Under the pieces are notes generated by a model. The model saw only the letters and a program-made list of their open reading frames with translations, was not told the DNA's origin and searched no databases. From Planktothrix tepida PCC 9214 (GTDB taxonomy: Bacteria > Cyanobacteriota > Cyanobacteriia > Cyanobacteriales > Microcoleaceae), in NCBI RefSeq assembly GCF_900009145.1, contig NZ_LN889782.1, positions 1,282,871 through 1,346,870 of the forward strand: 64,000 bases of DNA, in the 5' to 3' direction. Both the position numbers and the translations under genes were made by a program. Within the stretch, counting starts at the first letter, position 1. Each line of letters starts with the position of its first letter. Shown here piece after piece: positions 1-8,105 of the stretch.

Positions 1-56
1 TATCTTATCGATTTGTCGCTTGGCTCCAAGAGAATCATGATGTATTTGCTCTACAT

Positions 57-555
57 CTAAGCAATTTGGGGCTTGTTTGGGCTTGAACTTTGTTCAAATC
101 CCGTTAATAAAAAGGCTTGTTCAATTTGCCAGCGATTTCGGTACAACTCACAAACTTGTTGAGCCGATAATTCCTCTGGATCTAAGACATTGGTTAAATA
201 GCGATACCAAGTTTTTCCCCATAAGACTGAGACTAATCGCACGGGGTGATGACATTGGTTAGAACGATTCTATCCACAGCATTCCTTCTTCCGTTAGAAT
301 TCTTAACAGTTCTCGCAATCCAGCTATTCTTCTATACACTAAGCCAATAACTACTGCCATCATCACCGGTAAATTTAATACTCGCGAACGCAGTTTTTTT
401 TCCTGAATTCCTCGGCTTTCCTTTAACGGTTTAAAATTTTCGGGTGTTAGTAGTCTATACAGTTCTTTTTCTAGCACTTCTAATGGTGGCCCTGCCATTT
501 GACTTTGATGCCTTAAATCCGCATTTCTCAAAATTCTCCCTGTTGTTTTACTCAT
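57..555 (-). pseudogene. IS4-type transposase remnant
   Basis: Two leftward fragments in different frames look like the head and tail of one IS4-type transposase. The first (about 259-555, 98 aa) has the conserved N-terminal look of these enzymes, including the segment LPVMMAVVIGLVYRRI. The second (about 57-242) carries YRNRWQIEQAF, which fits the Y-(2)-R-(3)-E block around the third catalytic acid of DDE transposases. The central part with the first two catalytic aspartates is missing, and after the E block the reading frame leaves the family and stops. It is therefore an internally deleted, inactive copy. I did not find clear terminal inverted repeats. Confidence 0.7.
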
Positions 556-689
556 CTGATTTCTTTCCCCCTTCCACTAACACTGACCTTGGCGATCGCC
601 CCTTTAAACTAACACCTACAGTTGCCACGTTGCCAGGGCGACTACTCATCGCCCTCTTCAACTCCCATTAGTCGTTGCGATCGCCTTTC

Positions 690-709
690 CTTAAGTTGAC
701 ACCAATGGG
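690..709. repeat. Fragment of repeat end (TTAAGTTGACACCAATGGG)
   Basis: The sequence CTTAAGTTGACACCAATGGG is found again near 32356-32375 and resembles the right end of the element at 9861-10044. It is probably a leftover end of the same small element. Confidence 0.5.
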
Positions 710-760
710 CGCGCCTCGCCCCTACGGGGGATAATTTAATCATTAACAATCTTACTCTGA

Positions 761-874
761 TCATTCTGAATCAGGCAACTGTTCTAACTCTTCAGCAATT
801 AAAGTTTGTAAATCTTCGCCACAATGGGTTTGCAGATGAATTATTGATGCTAATAACTCTGCTAAACTATCCAT
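761..874 (-). CDS. Tiny hypothetical protein (37 aa)
   Basis: An ATG-started frame encodes MDSLAELLASI followed by an acidic helix-like stretch ending LEQLPDSE. Its start overlaps by a few bases the end of another short leftward frame (TTG start, ending IQTGNLLSYS, stop at 878-880), so the two may be the remains of a small two-gene unit. I do not recognise a family. Codon use looks ordinary for the region, but the length alone makes the call weak. Confidence 0.25.
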   Translation of the reverse strand: MDSLAELLASIIHLQTHCGEDLQTLIAEELEQLPDSE

Positions 875-1146
875 TTTTTAACTATAGCTTAATAAGTTTC
901 CTGTCTGAATTTTATCTAAAACCTGAATAACGGTTTGACATTCTTCTTCGAGTTCTGCTATCAAATTTTGTCAGTTTTAACTTTTAATAAAAGATGTGCG
1001 ATCGCTAATATACATAATGGTTTCCTCATCGGTTTATCGTTAAATATGAAGGGTGCAGAATAGTGCAATTAAACTGCTTAGTTTTGCGCTGTTGCTGCAC
1101 TAATGATTTTACCTAGCGTGGTTTCAGAGTTTAAGAGAAACCCGCT

Positions 1147-2040
1147 ATGCGACAGAAATCAATAGGGATTTCCTATGCCATTATCGCTCCGTTATTCTTT
1201 GGTGTACTACCCTTATGTTGGCGGTATGTACCCCTCCCAACACTGCTTTTAATTCTTGATCGCTGCTTATTCACCTTTGCCATTGTAGGAGTGATTTTAT
1301 TCATCACAGGTCAATGGGAAACAGTTTGCAACTTTGGCTTAAAAGTTATTGCAAAAGTGGCTATATCTGCCTTTTGTTTAGCGTTACATTTAGGCTTTTT
1401 TATGGGTGCGATCGCTCTAGGACATCAAGTAGAAGCCGCCATCGGAATGTTCCTCGCTCCCGCAGCAACAGCCGTTTTATCAACAATTTTATTAGGAGAA
1501 AAGCTTAACACAATTAAACGGCTTTGTGTTGGAATTTCGGTATTTTCAGCGATTATTTTCTTCTATGAAGCTCAAGAAATCCCTCATTTTGCTGTCTTCA
1601 TCTCGTTAACTTGGGGGCTGTATTTATGTGAACGCAAACACGCTTTAAAAATGGTCAGTAACCCCCTCGCCTACAGTTGGCTGGAACAAAGCTTAATTGC
1701 AGGGGTTTTAATTGTAATTGTAATTTTCAATAGCGTTTTTCCGGCTAATGTTCAACCCTTAACTGCTGTTAATTCCAGTGCTTTCTTAGTATTGGCTGGC
1801 GGATGTACCTTAGCAACCATCGCTAGTTTTTTACAATCAAAAGCCTCTCAAATGATTGACTGTTCCCAGGTGGGGATGTTAGGGGTACTTTCTCCCGTTG
1901 TGCAGTTTATTGTTGCGGTACTCGTCGATCAAAAACCCGTCAGCTTGTTACAACTAACTGCTATCATGCTGTTATTAATTGCCGTTGTCTTATACAACTG
2001 TCCTCCCCTCAAAAACCCAACATTATCAAAAGCAAACTAA
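1147..2040 (+). CDS. EamA/DMT-superfamily transporter
   Basis: This 297-aa protein is almost entirely hydrophobic, with about ten predicted membrane helices arranged as two EamA repeats (roughly residues 8-140 and 150-285). The N-terminal GISYAIIAPLFFGVLPLCW and the block GCTLATIASFLQSKAS are typical of the RarD-like branch of the drug/metabolite transporter superfamily. Such proteins export or import small metabolites across the inner membrane, and the substrate cannot be read from sequence. The gene stands alone: the region before it is non-coding, and a pair of GAAACCGGGTTTCT-type repeats follows the stop. The ATG start gives a full-length family member. No strong Shine-Dalgarno sequence is visible. 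Confidence 0.8.
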   Translation: MRQKSIGISYAIIAPLFFGVLPLCWRYVPLPTLLLILDRCLFTFAIVGVILFITGQWETVCNFGLKVIAKVAISAFCLALHLGFFMGAIALGHQVEAAIGMFLAPAATAVLSTILLGEKLNTIKRLCVGISVFSAIIFFYEAQEIPHFAVFISLTWGLYLCERKHALKMVSNPLAYSWLEQSLIAGVLIVIVIFNSVFPANVQPLTAVNSSAFLVLAGGCTLATIASFLQSKASQMIDCSQVGMLGVLSPVVQFIVAVLVDQKPVSLLQLTAIMLLLIAVVLYNCPPLKNPTLSKAN

Positions 2041-2047
2041 TTGAAGC

Positions 2048-2115
2048 AGAAACCGGGTTTCTGAATGAAAACTCTTGATTTTCACAACAAACCCTAAACG
2101 AGAAACTCGGTTTCT
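2048..2115. repeat. Pair of GAAAC(C/T)(G/C)GGTTTCT palindromic repeats
   Basis: AGAAACCGGGTTTCT at 2048-2062 and AGAAACTCGGTTTCT at 2101-2115 flank a 38-bp spacer just after the EamA gene. The same palindromic motif recurs near 13780 and at 29405-29551, so it is a dispersed repeat that often sits after stop codons. Confidence 0.65.
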
Positions 2116-2154
2116 TGAAGCTCTTGAAAAATCATCTAAATAGGAGTTAATATT

Positions 2155-2334
2155 ATGTCCTGTCCTCAAGTCGGTTGCAAGCTCAGAAAAACGTCCGAAA
2201 ACCAAGCGGTTTGTTTAAAAAATGGTTGTGTGTTTAGATTAGAAAAACAGCAAACTGTTGATCATGGAGAGGGGATTTTATGGTTTTTATTAATTGCTGT
2301 GTTTGTGTTTATTATTGTAGTCGGTAGAGGATAA
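2155..2334 (+). CDS. Small Cys-containing single-span membrane protein (59 aa)
   Basis: An ATG preceded at good spacing by the Shine-Dalgarno sequence TAGGAG opens a 59-codon frame. The N-terminal half is hydrophilic with five cysteines (C3, C8, C20, C25 plus context CPQVGC and NGC; four clearly placed in pairs). The C-terminal half is one membrane helix (about residues 41-56, ILWFLLIAVFVFIIVV) with a short basic end. The paired Cys pattern suggests metal binding or disulphides facing one side of a membrane. I do not recognise a named family. The good ribosome site and clean frame make it likely to be a real gene. It follows the EamA gene in the same direction but after a repeat, so co-transcription is uncertain. 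Confidence 0.6.
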   Translation: MSCPQVGCKLRKTSENQAVCLKNGCVFRLEKQQTVDHGEGILWFLLIAVFVFIIVVGRG

Positions 2335-2394
2335 TTTGGAAAAATCAATGATTAACAATGAGGTGGGTGCGCTGCGCTTACCCACCCGACGAGA

Positions 2395-2982
2395 TTACCA
2401 ACCAAAAGCTGAATAAAATTGGCTATCTTCAGGGGTTGATTCTGATGAATTTTCAGCATCAGGATTAACCCTAATTTCCGTACAAAATGTTGAGGTATTA
2501 AACCCACCAAATCGTTTAACGGCGCTGGTTCGCATCCGCACATCTGAACCAACAAACCAAAAGCGTTCAATGGAACTCATGGTTTCATATTCAGTAATTA
2601 AAATTAAGGCATCATCTTCATCCATTTCAAACTCACCCGCAACGGGCATAATTTCTGCATAACCCCGTTCTCGCAACATTTTGCCTTTACGGGGATTTTC
2701 AGCATCAGGAACAATAGCAAACACCGTTGATCCTTTGTGGTTTTCGTCTTCCTTATCCCAAGCCATTTCCCCCGCCCAGGTGACATAAGCACCCCCGGCG
2801 GCTAAACTGGGGTCAACTTCGTGCATCTGACAAATTTCGATGACTCTAGGATCGCCTGCATCTAAGCTGGTGACTTGAATATCAGAAAATCCTTTTTCAG
2901 CTTGTCTAAAGGCTAAATGGTGAGTGGTTCGTTGCGATCGCCAGGTTCCCGCACTCTTGTGAAAAAATTCCATTGCATCCAT
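2395..2982 (-). CDS. cpcS: Phycobiliprotein lyase, CpcS/CpeS family
   Basis: The product attaches a bilin chromophore to a cysteine of phycobiliproteins, or helps in this. It belongs to the CpcS/CpeS lyases, which have a lipocalin-like beta-barrel. The N-terminal MDAMEFFHKSAGTWRSQRTTHH matches the usual FF..S.G.W.SQR start of the family, and the block SSIERFWFVGSDVRMRTS fits the conserved barrel strand (ERFWF...N/D.R.R.S). The frame is open to a GTG at 3006, but I prefer the ATG at 2982 because family members begin at this MDAMEFF position; this gives 195 aa. The gene is head-to-head with nblA, so assembly and dismantling factors for the phycobilisome share one intergenic region. The exact subclass (CpcS-III versus others) is inference. 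Confidence 0.82.
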   Translation of the reverse strand: MDAMEFFHKSAGTWRSQRTTHHLAFRQAEKGFSDIQVTSLDAGDPRVIEICQMHEVDPSLAAGGAYVTWAGEMAWDKEDENHKGSTVFAIVPDAENPRKGKMLRERGYAEIMPVAGEFEMDEDDALILITEYETMSSIERFWFVGSDVRMRTSAVKRFGGFNTSTFCTEIRVNPDAENSSESTPEDSQFYSAFGW

Positions 2983-3205
2983 CACGGTTAAAATCCCTTC
3001 ATTCACTGATGTTTCAAGGTTTCACCCTTTATCATAGAGCGATTCTGAGTTAGTTGTGAATTTTTGCAACAGAGATTAGTTCCAAAATGTGCATTATGGA
3101 CAGTTTGTCAAGCTGTTGTTACGATAATTTACATTTAGTGTGATACAGGTTAACTTAGTCAGTCCGAATCTTTGTGATTTGTACAACTTAGTCAGAGGAG
3201 TGAAT

Positions 3206-3373
3206 ATGAAAACGCCTGCAAACCTCAGTCTTGAACAACAATTCAAGTTACAAGTTCTAAAAGAACAAGTCAAAACCTTAAATTTAGAAGAAGCCCAAGA
3301 TTATTTAATAGAACTGTTATGCCAAAGTATGGTTAAAGATAATCTCCTGCGTCAATGGATTAAAAACCCTTAA
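3206..3373 (+). CDS. nblA: Phycobilisome degradation protein NblA
   Basis: NblA is a very small adaptor that brings phycobilisomes to the Clp protease during nitrogen or sulphur starvation, causing bleaching. The 55-aa product has the classic features: LSLEQQFKLQVL, then LNLEEAQDYLIELL, then MVKDNLLRQWIK, forming the helix pair of the NblA dimer. The reading frame is open further upstream, but the ATG at 3206 has GAGGAG just before it and gives the usual length. Family members normally carry an Arg-Met where this one has LLCQSMV, so one position is unusual. Expression is usually NtcA- or NblR-controlled; only an imperfect NtcA-like site is visible upstream. Confidence 0.93.
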   Translation: MKTPANLSLEQQFKLQVLKEQVKTLNLEEAQDYLIELLCQSMVKDNLLRQWIKNP

Positions 3374-3389
3374 TCAGTTATCAGTGTAG

Positions 3390-3409
3390 AGACGTGCCAT
3401 GGCACGTCT
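3390..3409. repeat. REP-type palindrome AGACGTGCCATGGCACGTCT
   Basis: This is a perfect 20-bp palindrome just after the nblA stop. Closely related palindromes occur inside and upstream of the RAYT gene (51733-51756, 52106-52129, 52181-52204, 52256-52279). It is therefore probably a REP element mobilised by such a transposase. Confidence 0.7.
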
Positions 3410-3465
3410 GTATCAGTCATCAGTGGAGAGTTAGCAGTTAATCGTTTATAGTTCATTGTTAATGA

Positions 3466-3493
3466 TTTATGGCTGAAAACTATCAGCCATAAA
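3466..3493. terminator. Hairpin between convergent nblA and pstB
   Basis: TTTATGGCTGA and TCAGCCATAAA form a perfect 11-bp stem with a 6-base loop. It lies between the ends of nblA (+) and pstB (-). There is no strong T-run, so it could act as a weak bidirectional terminator or an mRNA-end stabiliser. Confidence 0.45.
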
Positions 3494-3505
3494 CTCCAGA
3501 CTAAC

Positions 3506-3540
3506 AACTGATAACTGATAACTGATAACTGATAACTGAT
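3506..3540. repeat. AACTGAT heptamer array, 5 copies
   Basis: Five perfect tandem copies of AACTGAT end at 3540, the same base that begins the complement of the pstB stop codon. Identical arrays occur at 6534-6560 and 10062-10110. They fit the cyanobacterial short tandemly repeated repetitive (STRR) class. Confidence 0.85.
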
Positions 3541-4358
3541 TATCCAAACCGACCACTAACGTATTGTTGAGTGGCTTCTTCTTTGGGATTTTGGAAGATG
3601 GTTTGGGTGTCATCATATTCCACTAAATAGCCAAAGCGTTTTCCACCTTCTATGGCTTTGGCGTTAAAAAATGCCGTCATATCTGCAACTCGTGTGGCTT
3701 GCTGCATATTGTGAGTAACAATAATAATGGTGTAATTTTGTTTGAGTTCGTGAAGTAAATCTTCAACGGCTAAAGTAGAAATTGGGTCTAAAGAAGCACA
3801 GGGTTCATCCATTAACACAACATCAGGATTAATGGCGATCGCCCTTGCAATACAAAGTCGTTGTTGCTGACCGCCTGATAATGCAAAACCACTTTGATTG
3901 AGTTTATCTTTCACTTCATCCCATAACACGGCTTGACGCAGCGATTTTTCGACAATATCATCTAATTCCGCTTTATTTTTAGCTAATCCATTCACCCGAA
4001 CCCCATAGGCAATATTATCATAAATTGATTTGGGGAAAGGATTGGGTTTTTGAAACACCATTCCGATGCGACGACGAACTTCTACCGGATCAACATTAGG
4101 GGCATATAGATTTTGATTATGATAAAATATATTCCCCTTTAATCGAAATCCTTGAATTAAATCATTGAGACGATTAAAACAGCGTAAAATCGTACTCTTT
4201 CCACAACCTGAAGGCCCAATAAAAGCCGTGACTCTATTTTTAGGAATTTCTAAACAAACGCCCCGAACAGCCTTGAAATCACCATAATAGATATCAATAT
4301 TTTCAGTTTGGATGACCGTTTCCATTTCTACCGAGGCATACTGATGAAAATCGTACAT
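3540..4358 (-). CDS. pstB: Phosphate ABC transporter ATP-binding protein PstB
   Basis: The ATPase subunit drives high-affinity phosphate import. The 272-aa protein has Walker [10 protein letters not shown] (48-56), signature LSGGQ (160-164), Walker B VVLMDEP (180-186) and the switch His in [11 protein letters not shown]. The block [19 protein letters not shown] is diagnostic for PstB. The start is an ATG with AAGGAG in front. It is the last gene of a leftward pstS-C-A-B operon. No phoU follows: the gene ends directly on a heptamer repeat array. Length and motifs are normal. Confidence 0.97.
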   Translation of the reverse strand: MYDFHQYASVEMETVIQTENIDIYYGDFKAVRGVCLEIPKNRVTAFIGPSGCGKSTILRCFNRLNDLIQGFRLKGNIFYHNQNLYAPNVDPVEVRRRIGMVFQKPNPFPKSIYDNIAYGVRVNGLAKNKAELDDIVEKSLRQAVLWDEVKDKLNQSGFALSGGQQQRLCIARAIAINPDVVLMDEPCASLDPISTLAVEDLLHELKQNYTIIIVTHNMQQATRVADMTAFFNAKAIEGGKRFGYLVEYDDTQTIFQNPKEEATQQYVSGRFG

Positions 4359-4517
4359 GAGATTAACTCCTTAAAGGATACAATAATTAAAAAATCCACA
4401 TCAAAATTAAGTATTTTCATCAATTCATACAAAATTCTGATGACCGTCTAATTACAGGTTAAAGTTACCCCAAATCGAGTAACCTAGCCATTATCATTTC
4501 GGGTTTAAAGCTTAGAC

Positions 4518-5417
4518 TTAAAACTGTTTTTGACGAGTCGCAAATCGGGCAATTACGCTCGTTAATAACACTAAAGCCACCAATACCAGGGATGCTGCCC
4601 AAGCAAACTCCTGTAAAACTTTATCAAACCCTCTAGCAAATTCATAAACTAAATAGGCGAGGGAGGGAAGGGTCGGAGACAAAGGGCCTTTAGGCCAGTT
4701 ATTGGTATAAACAACGGTAAATAATAGGGGTGCAGTTTCTCCAGCAGCCCTGGCAACAGCTAACGTTACCCCGGTTAAAATGGCGGGTAAGGCGGCAGGA
4801 AGAACTACTTGTAATGCTGTTTGATAATTAGAAGCCCCCACCCCAACGGATGCCCAACGAATCTCTTGGGGAACAATTTGTAGAGCTTCATCGGTGGTGC
4901 GAATAATCGTAGGTAACATCAAAATCGAGAGAGCAATCGCACCCGCCAGCACAGAAAACGTTCCCATTTTTAACACAATAAAACTGTAAGCAAACACCCC
5001 CGCAATAATTGAAGGAACACCACTCAAAACATTTGTAATAAATCGAATCCAACGCACAAATTGACCATTTTTGCCAAATTCCGAAAGAAAAATTGCAGCT
5101 AAAACCCCAAAGGGAATAGCAACTATAGTAGCAATTGCCACCACTTGTATTGTGCCAAGAATAGCACTGGCAATGCCTCCGGTTGTTTGACCCGCAACGG
5201 GGGGAAGCTTGGTAAATAAATCTAAATTTAAACGTCCAGCCCCCTTAACTAAAACATAAAACAAAACTGCAAAAAGCGGAATCAAGGTGATTAAAATACA
5301 AGCTGTTGCAATCCCGGTCATTAAAAATTCAAAAATGTCACGGGAACTTTTAGAATTGCGAATTAAACTGAAACCTTGACTTCCAGCATAGTTTGTTTTT
5401 TGGGAAAGATTTGACAT
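4518..5417 (-). CDS. pstA: Phosphate ABC transporter permease PstA
   Basis: PstA is one of two membrane-spanning halves of the phosphate importer. The 299-aa protein has a first helix near residues 30-60 and the BPD-transporter domain over the rest, with about six membrane helices. The cytoplasmic coupling loop is visible as EALQIVPQEIRWASVGVGASNYQTALQVVLP, where the EAA-type motif contacts PstB. It follows pstC with a gap of about 108 bp and precedes pstB by about 160 bp, all leftward. The ATG start gives the usual N-terminus. Confidence 0.95.
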   Translation of the reverse strand: MSNLSQKTNYAGSQGFSLIRNSKSSRDIFEFLMTGIATACILITLIPLFAVLFYVLVKGAGRLNLDLFTKLPPVAGQTTGGIASAILGTIQVVAIATIVAIPFGVLAAIFLSEFGKNGQFVRWIRFITNVLSGVPSIIAGVFAYSFIVLKMGTFSVLAGAIALSILMLPTIIRTTDEALQIVPQEIRWASVGVGASNYQTALQVVLPAALPAILTGVTLAVARAAGETAPLLFTVVYTNNWPKGPLSPTLPSLAYLVYEFARGFDKVLQEFAWAASLVLVALVLLTSVIARFATRQKQF

Positions 5418-5525
5418 AAAAGAATACTCAATGTTTTCAGCTAATTAGATTATTGAAAAACGAATTTTGAGAATTTTTAAGATTTAATGGATTCCTCAAT
5501 TAACTTCCATCCACTGCCATCTCCA

Positions 5526-6482
5526 TTATTGGTATTTAGCCTTAACTTGATTAACAATCCACTCCGCAGCAATATTAACCAATAAGGTGAGAGCAAATAA
5601 AACTAATCCAGCATACATCAGAGCCGAAACTTGTAAACCAGAGGCTTCTGGGAATTGATTTGCCATCAAAGAAGCAATGGTATTCCCTGGAGCAAAAAGG
5701 GAAATTTTCAGATTATTCGAGTTTCCAATAATCATCGTGGCTGCCATGGTTTCTCCCATTGCCCGCCCTAGACCTAACATAATTCCCCCCACAATTCCAG
5801 AAAAAGCGGCAGGAATTAAAACTCGAAAGATTGTGACCCAACGAGTTGCTCCTAACCCCAAGGAAGCTTGACGTAAATCCGGCGGTAAACTCGCTAATGA
5901 ATCCCTGGCAATGGCGGTAATAATCGGCAGAATCATAATCGCTAAAATTACCCCTGCCGGAAACATTCCAGGGCCAGCTGGAGGGGTACTAAATAACGGT
6001 ATCCAGCCGAAATTTTGATACAGAAACATTTGAAAAGGTCTTAAAAATGGAATTAAGACAAAAATACCCCAAAGACCATAAACCACACTGGGAATCGCCG
6101 CTAACAATTCCACCAAAAACGTTAAAGCGGTACGAATTGAAAGGGGAATAAAATCCTCACTTAAGAAAATCGCAGTTCCTAACCCCAAAGGAACAGCAAA
6201 TACCAAAGCAATCAATGAACTCACCAGCGTCCCATAAATCATAGGAAACGCACCATATTGATTGTTAACCGGGTTCCAAGAACTACTGAATAAAAATTCT
6301 AATCCAAACTCTTGAATAGCTGGGATCGCTTGTTGAGCGATGGGAAAACCCAGTAATAGTAAGACTAAAATAACGCCCCAAGCCATCAGCCGTGTTAGCC
6401 AGACAAATCCTTGATCTAGCACTTTTTCTACAGGGGAACGAGATTGAGGAATTCCTGTTACATTTTGATTCGGTAAGACCAT
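5526..6482 (-). CDS. pstC: Phosphate ABC transporter permease PstC
   Basis: This is the second permease of the phosphate importer (318 aa, six predicted helices plus a longer periplasmic loop rich in Phe, Pro and Trp). The coupling loop reads DSLASLPPDLRQASLGLGATRWVTIF, and the following GGIMLGLGRAMGETMAATMIIGNS is strongly conserved in PstC. It lies between pstS and pstA in the leftward operon. A short heptamer array sits in the pstS-pstC gap, which could affect relative transcript stability. Start and length are normal for the family. Confidence 0.95.
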   Translation of the reverse strand: MVLPNQNVTGIPQSRSPVEKVLDQGFVWLTRLMAWGVILVLLLLGFPIAQQAIPAIQEFGLEFLFSSSWNPVNNQYGAFPMIYGTLVSSLIALVFAVPLGLGTAIFLSEDFIPLSIRTALTFLVELLAAIPSVVYGLWGIFVLIPFLRPFQMFLYQNFGWIPLFSTPPAGPGMFPAGVILAIMILPIITAIARDSLASLPPDLRQASLGLGATRWVTIFRVLIPAAFSGIVGGIMLGLGRAMGETMAATMIIGNSNNLKISLFAPGNTIASLMANQFPEASGLQVSALMYAGLVLFALTLLVNIAAEWIVNQVKAKYQ

Positions 6483-6533
6483 ACAAGATTAATTATACAT
6501 CATAAAATCGGCACCCGACACCCGACACCTGAT

Positions 6534-6560
6534 AACTGATAACTGATAACTGATAACTGA
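6534..6560. repeat. AACTGAT heptamer array, 3 full copies plus part
   Basis: Three perfect AACTGAT units and six bases of a fourth lie in the pstC-pstS gap. The array ends two bases before the complement of the pstS stop codon. Confidence 0.8.
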
Positions 6561-6562
6561 AA

Positions 6563-7747
6563 TTACTCAACTTTAATCGTAAAGTCTGGGCTAATTTGAT
6601 CGGCTTTTTCTGCAACTTTTTTAACAACGGCTGGAGGTAAAGGCACATATCCTAGTTCAGGACTAATTTTTTGGCCTTCAGTTAATCCATATTGAATCAT
6701 AGCTTCAACAGACTTGGCAACTTCAGGATTATCATATTTTTGATAAGCCAGTATCCAAGAATAAGTCACAATCGGATAGGAATCGGCTCCTTCAGGATTG
6801 GTAATAAAAGCGCGTAAATCTTCCGGTAATTCGACAGACTCCAGGGTTTTTGCAGCAGCCGCATCGGTCGGTTTGATGAAATTTCCGGCTTTGTTTTGCA
6901 AATCGGCCATCTTCAAGTTAGCACTTTTGGCATAACCATATTCAATATAACCAATCGCACCGGGAGCTTGATTAATTTGAGCCGTTACCCCATCGTTGCC
7001 CTTGGCTCCAATTCCCACAGGCCATTGAACGGTTTTACCTTCTCCCACACTATTTTTCCACTCTTCGCTCATGGCACTTAAGTTTTTAGTGAAAACCCCG
7101 GTTGTTCCACTACCATCAGACCGATAAACGACTTGGATGGGTAAATCTGGAAGGGTAATACCCGGATTATCTGTAGCGAGTGCTGGGTCATTCCAGTTGG
7201 TGATTTTACCCGAAAAGATATCGACTAGATTTTGTTGAGATAATTTTAATTCAGCTAAATCAGGGACATTATAAGCTAATACAATACTTCCGGCCGTCAT
7301 CGGTAGCATTAAAACCCCGTTAGTGACTTTGGCAATTTCATCATCTTTCATGGCAACATCACTAGCGCCAAACTGAACTAATCCCTGGACAAATCGTTCT
7401 ACCCCAGCACCACTTCCCACAGCTTGATAATCAATTTGTAGGTTTTTGGTTCCCGCACCAATATCACTAAACCAGCGTTGATATAGAGGGGCCGGGAATG
7501 TAGCCCCTGCACCCACTAAGTTAACGGGTTTTTCTAAACTAATTAATTGAACCGCACCAGAAGTTGTATTGGGGGCTGTGGTGTTGGTAGCGGTTGGGGT
7601 TCCCTCTGTACCTGTTGTTGGACTTGGAGCCTGGGTTGTGGGGGTATTACTTCCGCCACAGGCAGCTAAACTCAAACTTAGGGCTAACGCTGAACATTTA
7701 GCCACAAACTGACGAGAGGGATTAAGAGAATTCAGACGGAATAGCAT
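6563..7747 (-). CDS. pstS: Phosphate-binding lipoprotein/periplasmic protein PstS
   Basis: PstS captures phosphate outside the inner membrane and delivers it to PstCA. The 394-aa precursor has a signal peptide ending in a lipobox (SLAAC, Cys about residue 30), followed by a Thr/Pro-rich linker of about 35 residues. The binding domain starts near VNLVGAGATFPAPLYQRWF. Phosphate-contact blocks are seen at GAGATFPAP, YRSDGSGTT and SVGEGKTVQWPVG. It is the first gene of the pst operon, with a Pho-box-like repeat 64 bp upstream of the start. The Thr/Pro linker is common in anchored cyanobacterial PstS and probably spans the envelope. Confidence 0.96.
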   Translation of the reverse strand: MLFRLNSLNPSRQFVAKCSALALSLSLAACGGSNTPTTQAPSPTTGTEGTPTATNTTAPNTTSGAVQLISLEKPVNLVGAGATFPAPLYQRWFSDIGAGTKNLQIDYQAVGSGAGVERFVQGLVQFGASDVAMKDDEIAKVTNGVLMLPMTAGSIVLAYNVPDLAELKLSQQNLVDIFSGKITNWNDPALATDNPGITLPDLPIQVVYRSDGSGTTGVFTKNLSAMSEEWKNSVGEGKTVQWPVGIGAKGNDGVTAQINQAPGAIGYIEYGYAKSANLKMADLQNKAGNFIKPTDAAAAKTLESVELPEDLRAFITNPEGADSYPIVTYSWILAYQKYDNPEVAKSVEAMIQYGLTEGQKISPELGYVPLPPAVVKKVAEKADQISPDFTIKVE

Positions 7748-7810
7748 AAAAAAAAATCAATGTTTTGTTAGAGCCGCTACCGTAGAGAATACCGTCTCTA
7801 TAACAAATTC

Positions 7811-7829
7811 AGGTAAAGGAAAGGTTAAG
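7811..7829 (-). promoter_or_regulatory. Pho-box-like PhoB/SphR site upstream of pstS
   Basis: Read on the minus strand, CTTAACCT, three bases, then CTTTACCT form two direct 8-bp repeats at 11-bp spacing. This fits the cyanobacterial Pho box (PyTTAAPyPy-type repeats spaced by 3 bp) recognised by the SphR/PhoB response regulator. Flanking 8-mers at the same period are much weaker. The site lies 64 bp upstream of pstS, in promoter position. Confidence 0.7.
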
Positions 7830-8105
7830 GATTCCAGAAGACCGGAAACCTTGATGATGAGGCTAGACATCAAGGAGCAGGTTTTCAATCCCAATCTTTG
7901 ATAAGATAACTCAGGAGACACAGAGGATGGGTAACTTTCGGGACAAGGGGACAAGAAGACAGGGATAAAAATCACCGAAACTCCTCAACCGTTAAGCGTA
8001 AACCATCAACCGTCAACACTTCGGCAAGCTACTTCGACTGCGCTCAGTACAAGTCAGTGCAAAGCCGTCAACCGTCAACATCCTTGGATAACTGGCAATT
8101 CCAGC

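Larger units (their letters stand above)
556..1146. other. Mostly non-coding stretch
   Basis: This gap between the transposase remnant and the EamA gene holds HIP1 octamers (near 590 and 675), a fragment of a repeat end (690-709), and one or two very short leftward reading frames. No promoter or RNA could be assigned with confidence. Confidence 0.5.

Noticed and set aside
3117-3133. NtcA-like site TGTT-N9-TACA upstream of nblA
   Set aside because: The spacer is one base longer than the canonical GTA-N8-TAC, and the left half-site is TGTT. It is mentioned only as a possibility and not listed as a feature.
7757-7975. Leftward 72-codon frame upstream of pstS
   Set aside because: It runs through the Pho-box and promoter region of pstS and has no family features.
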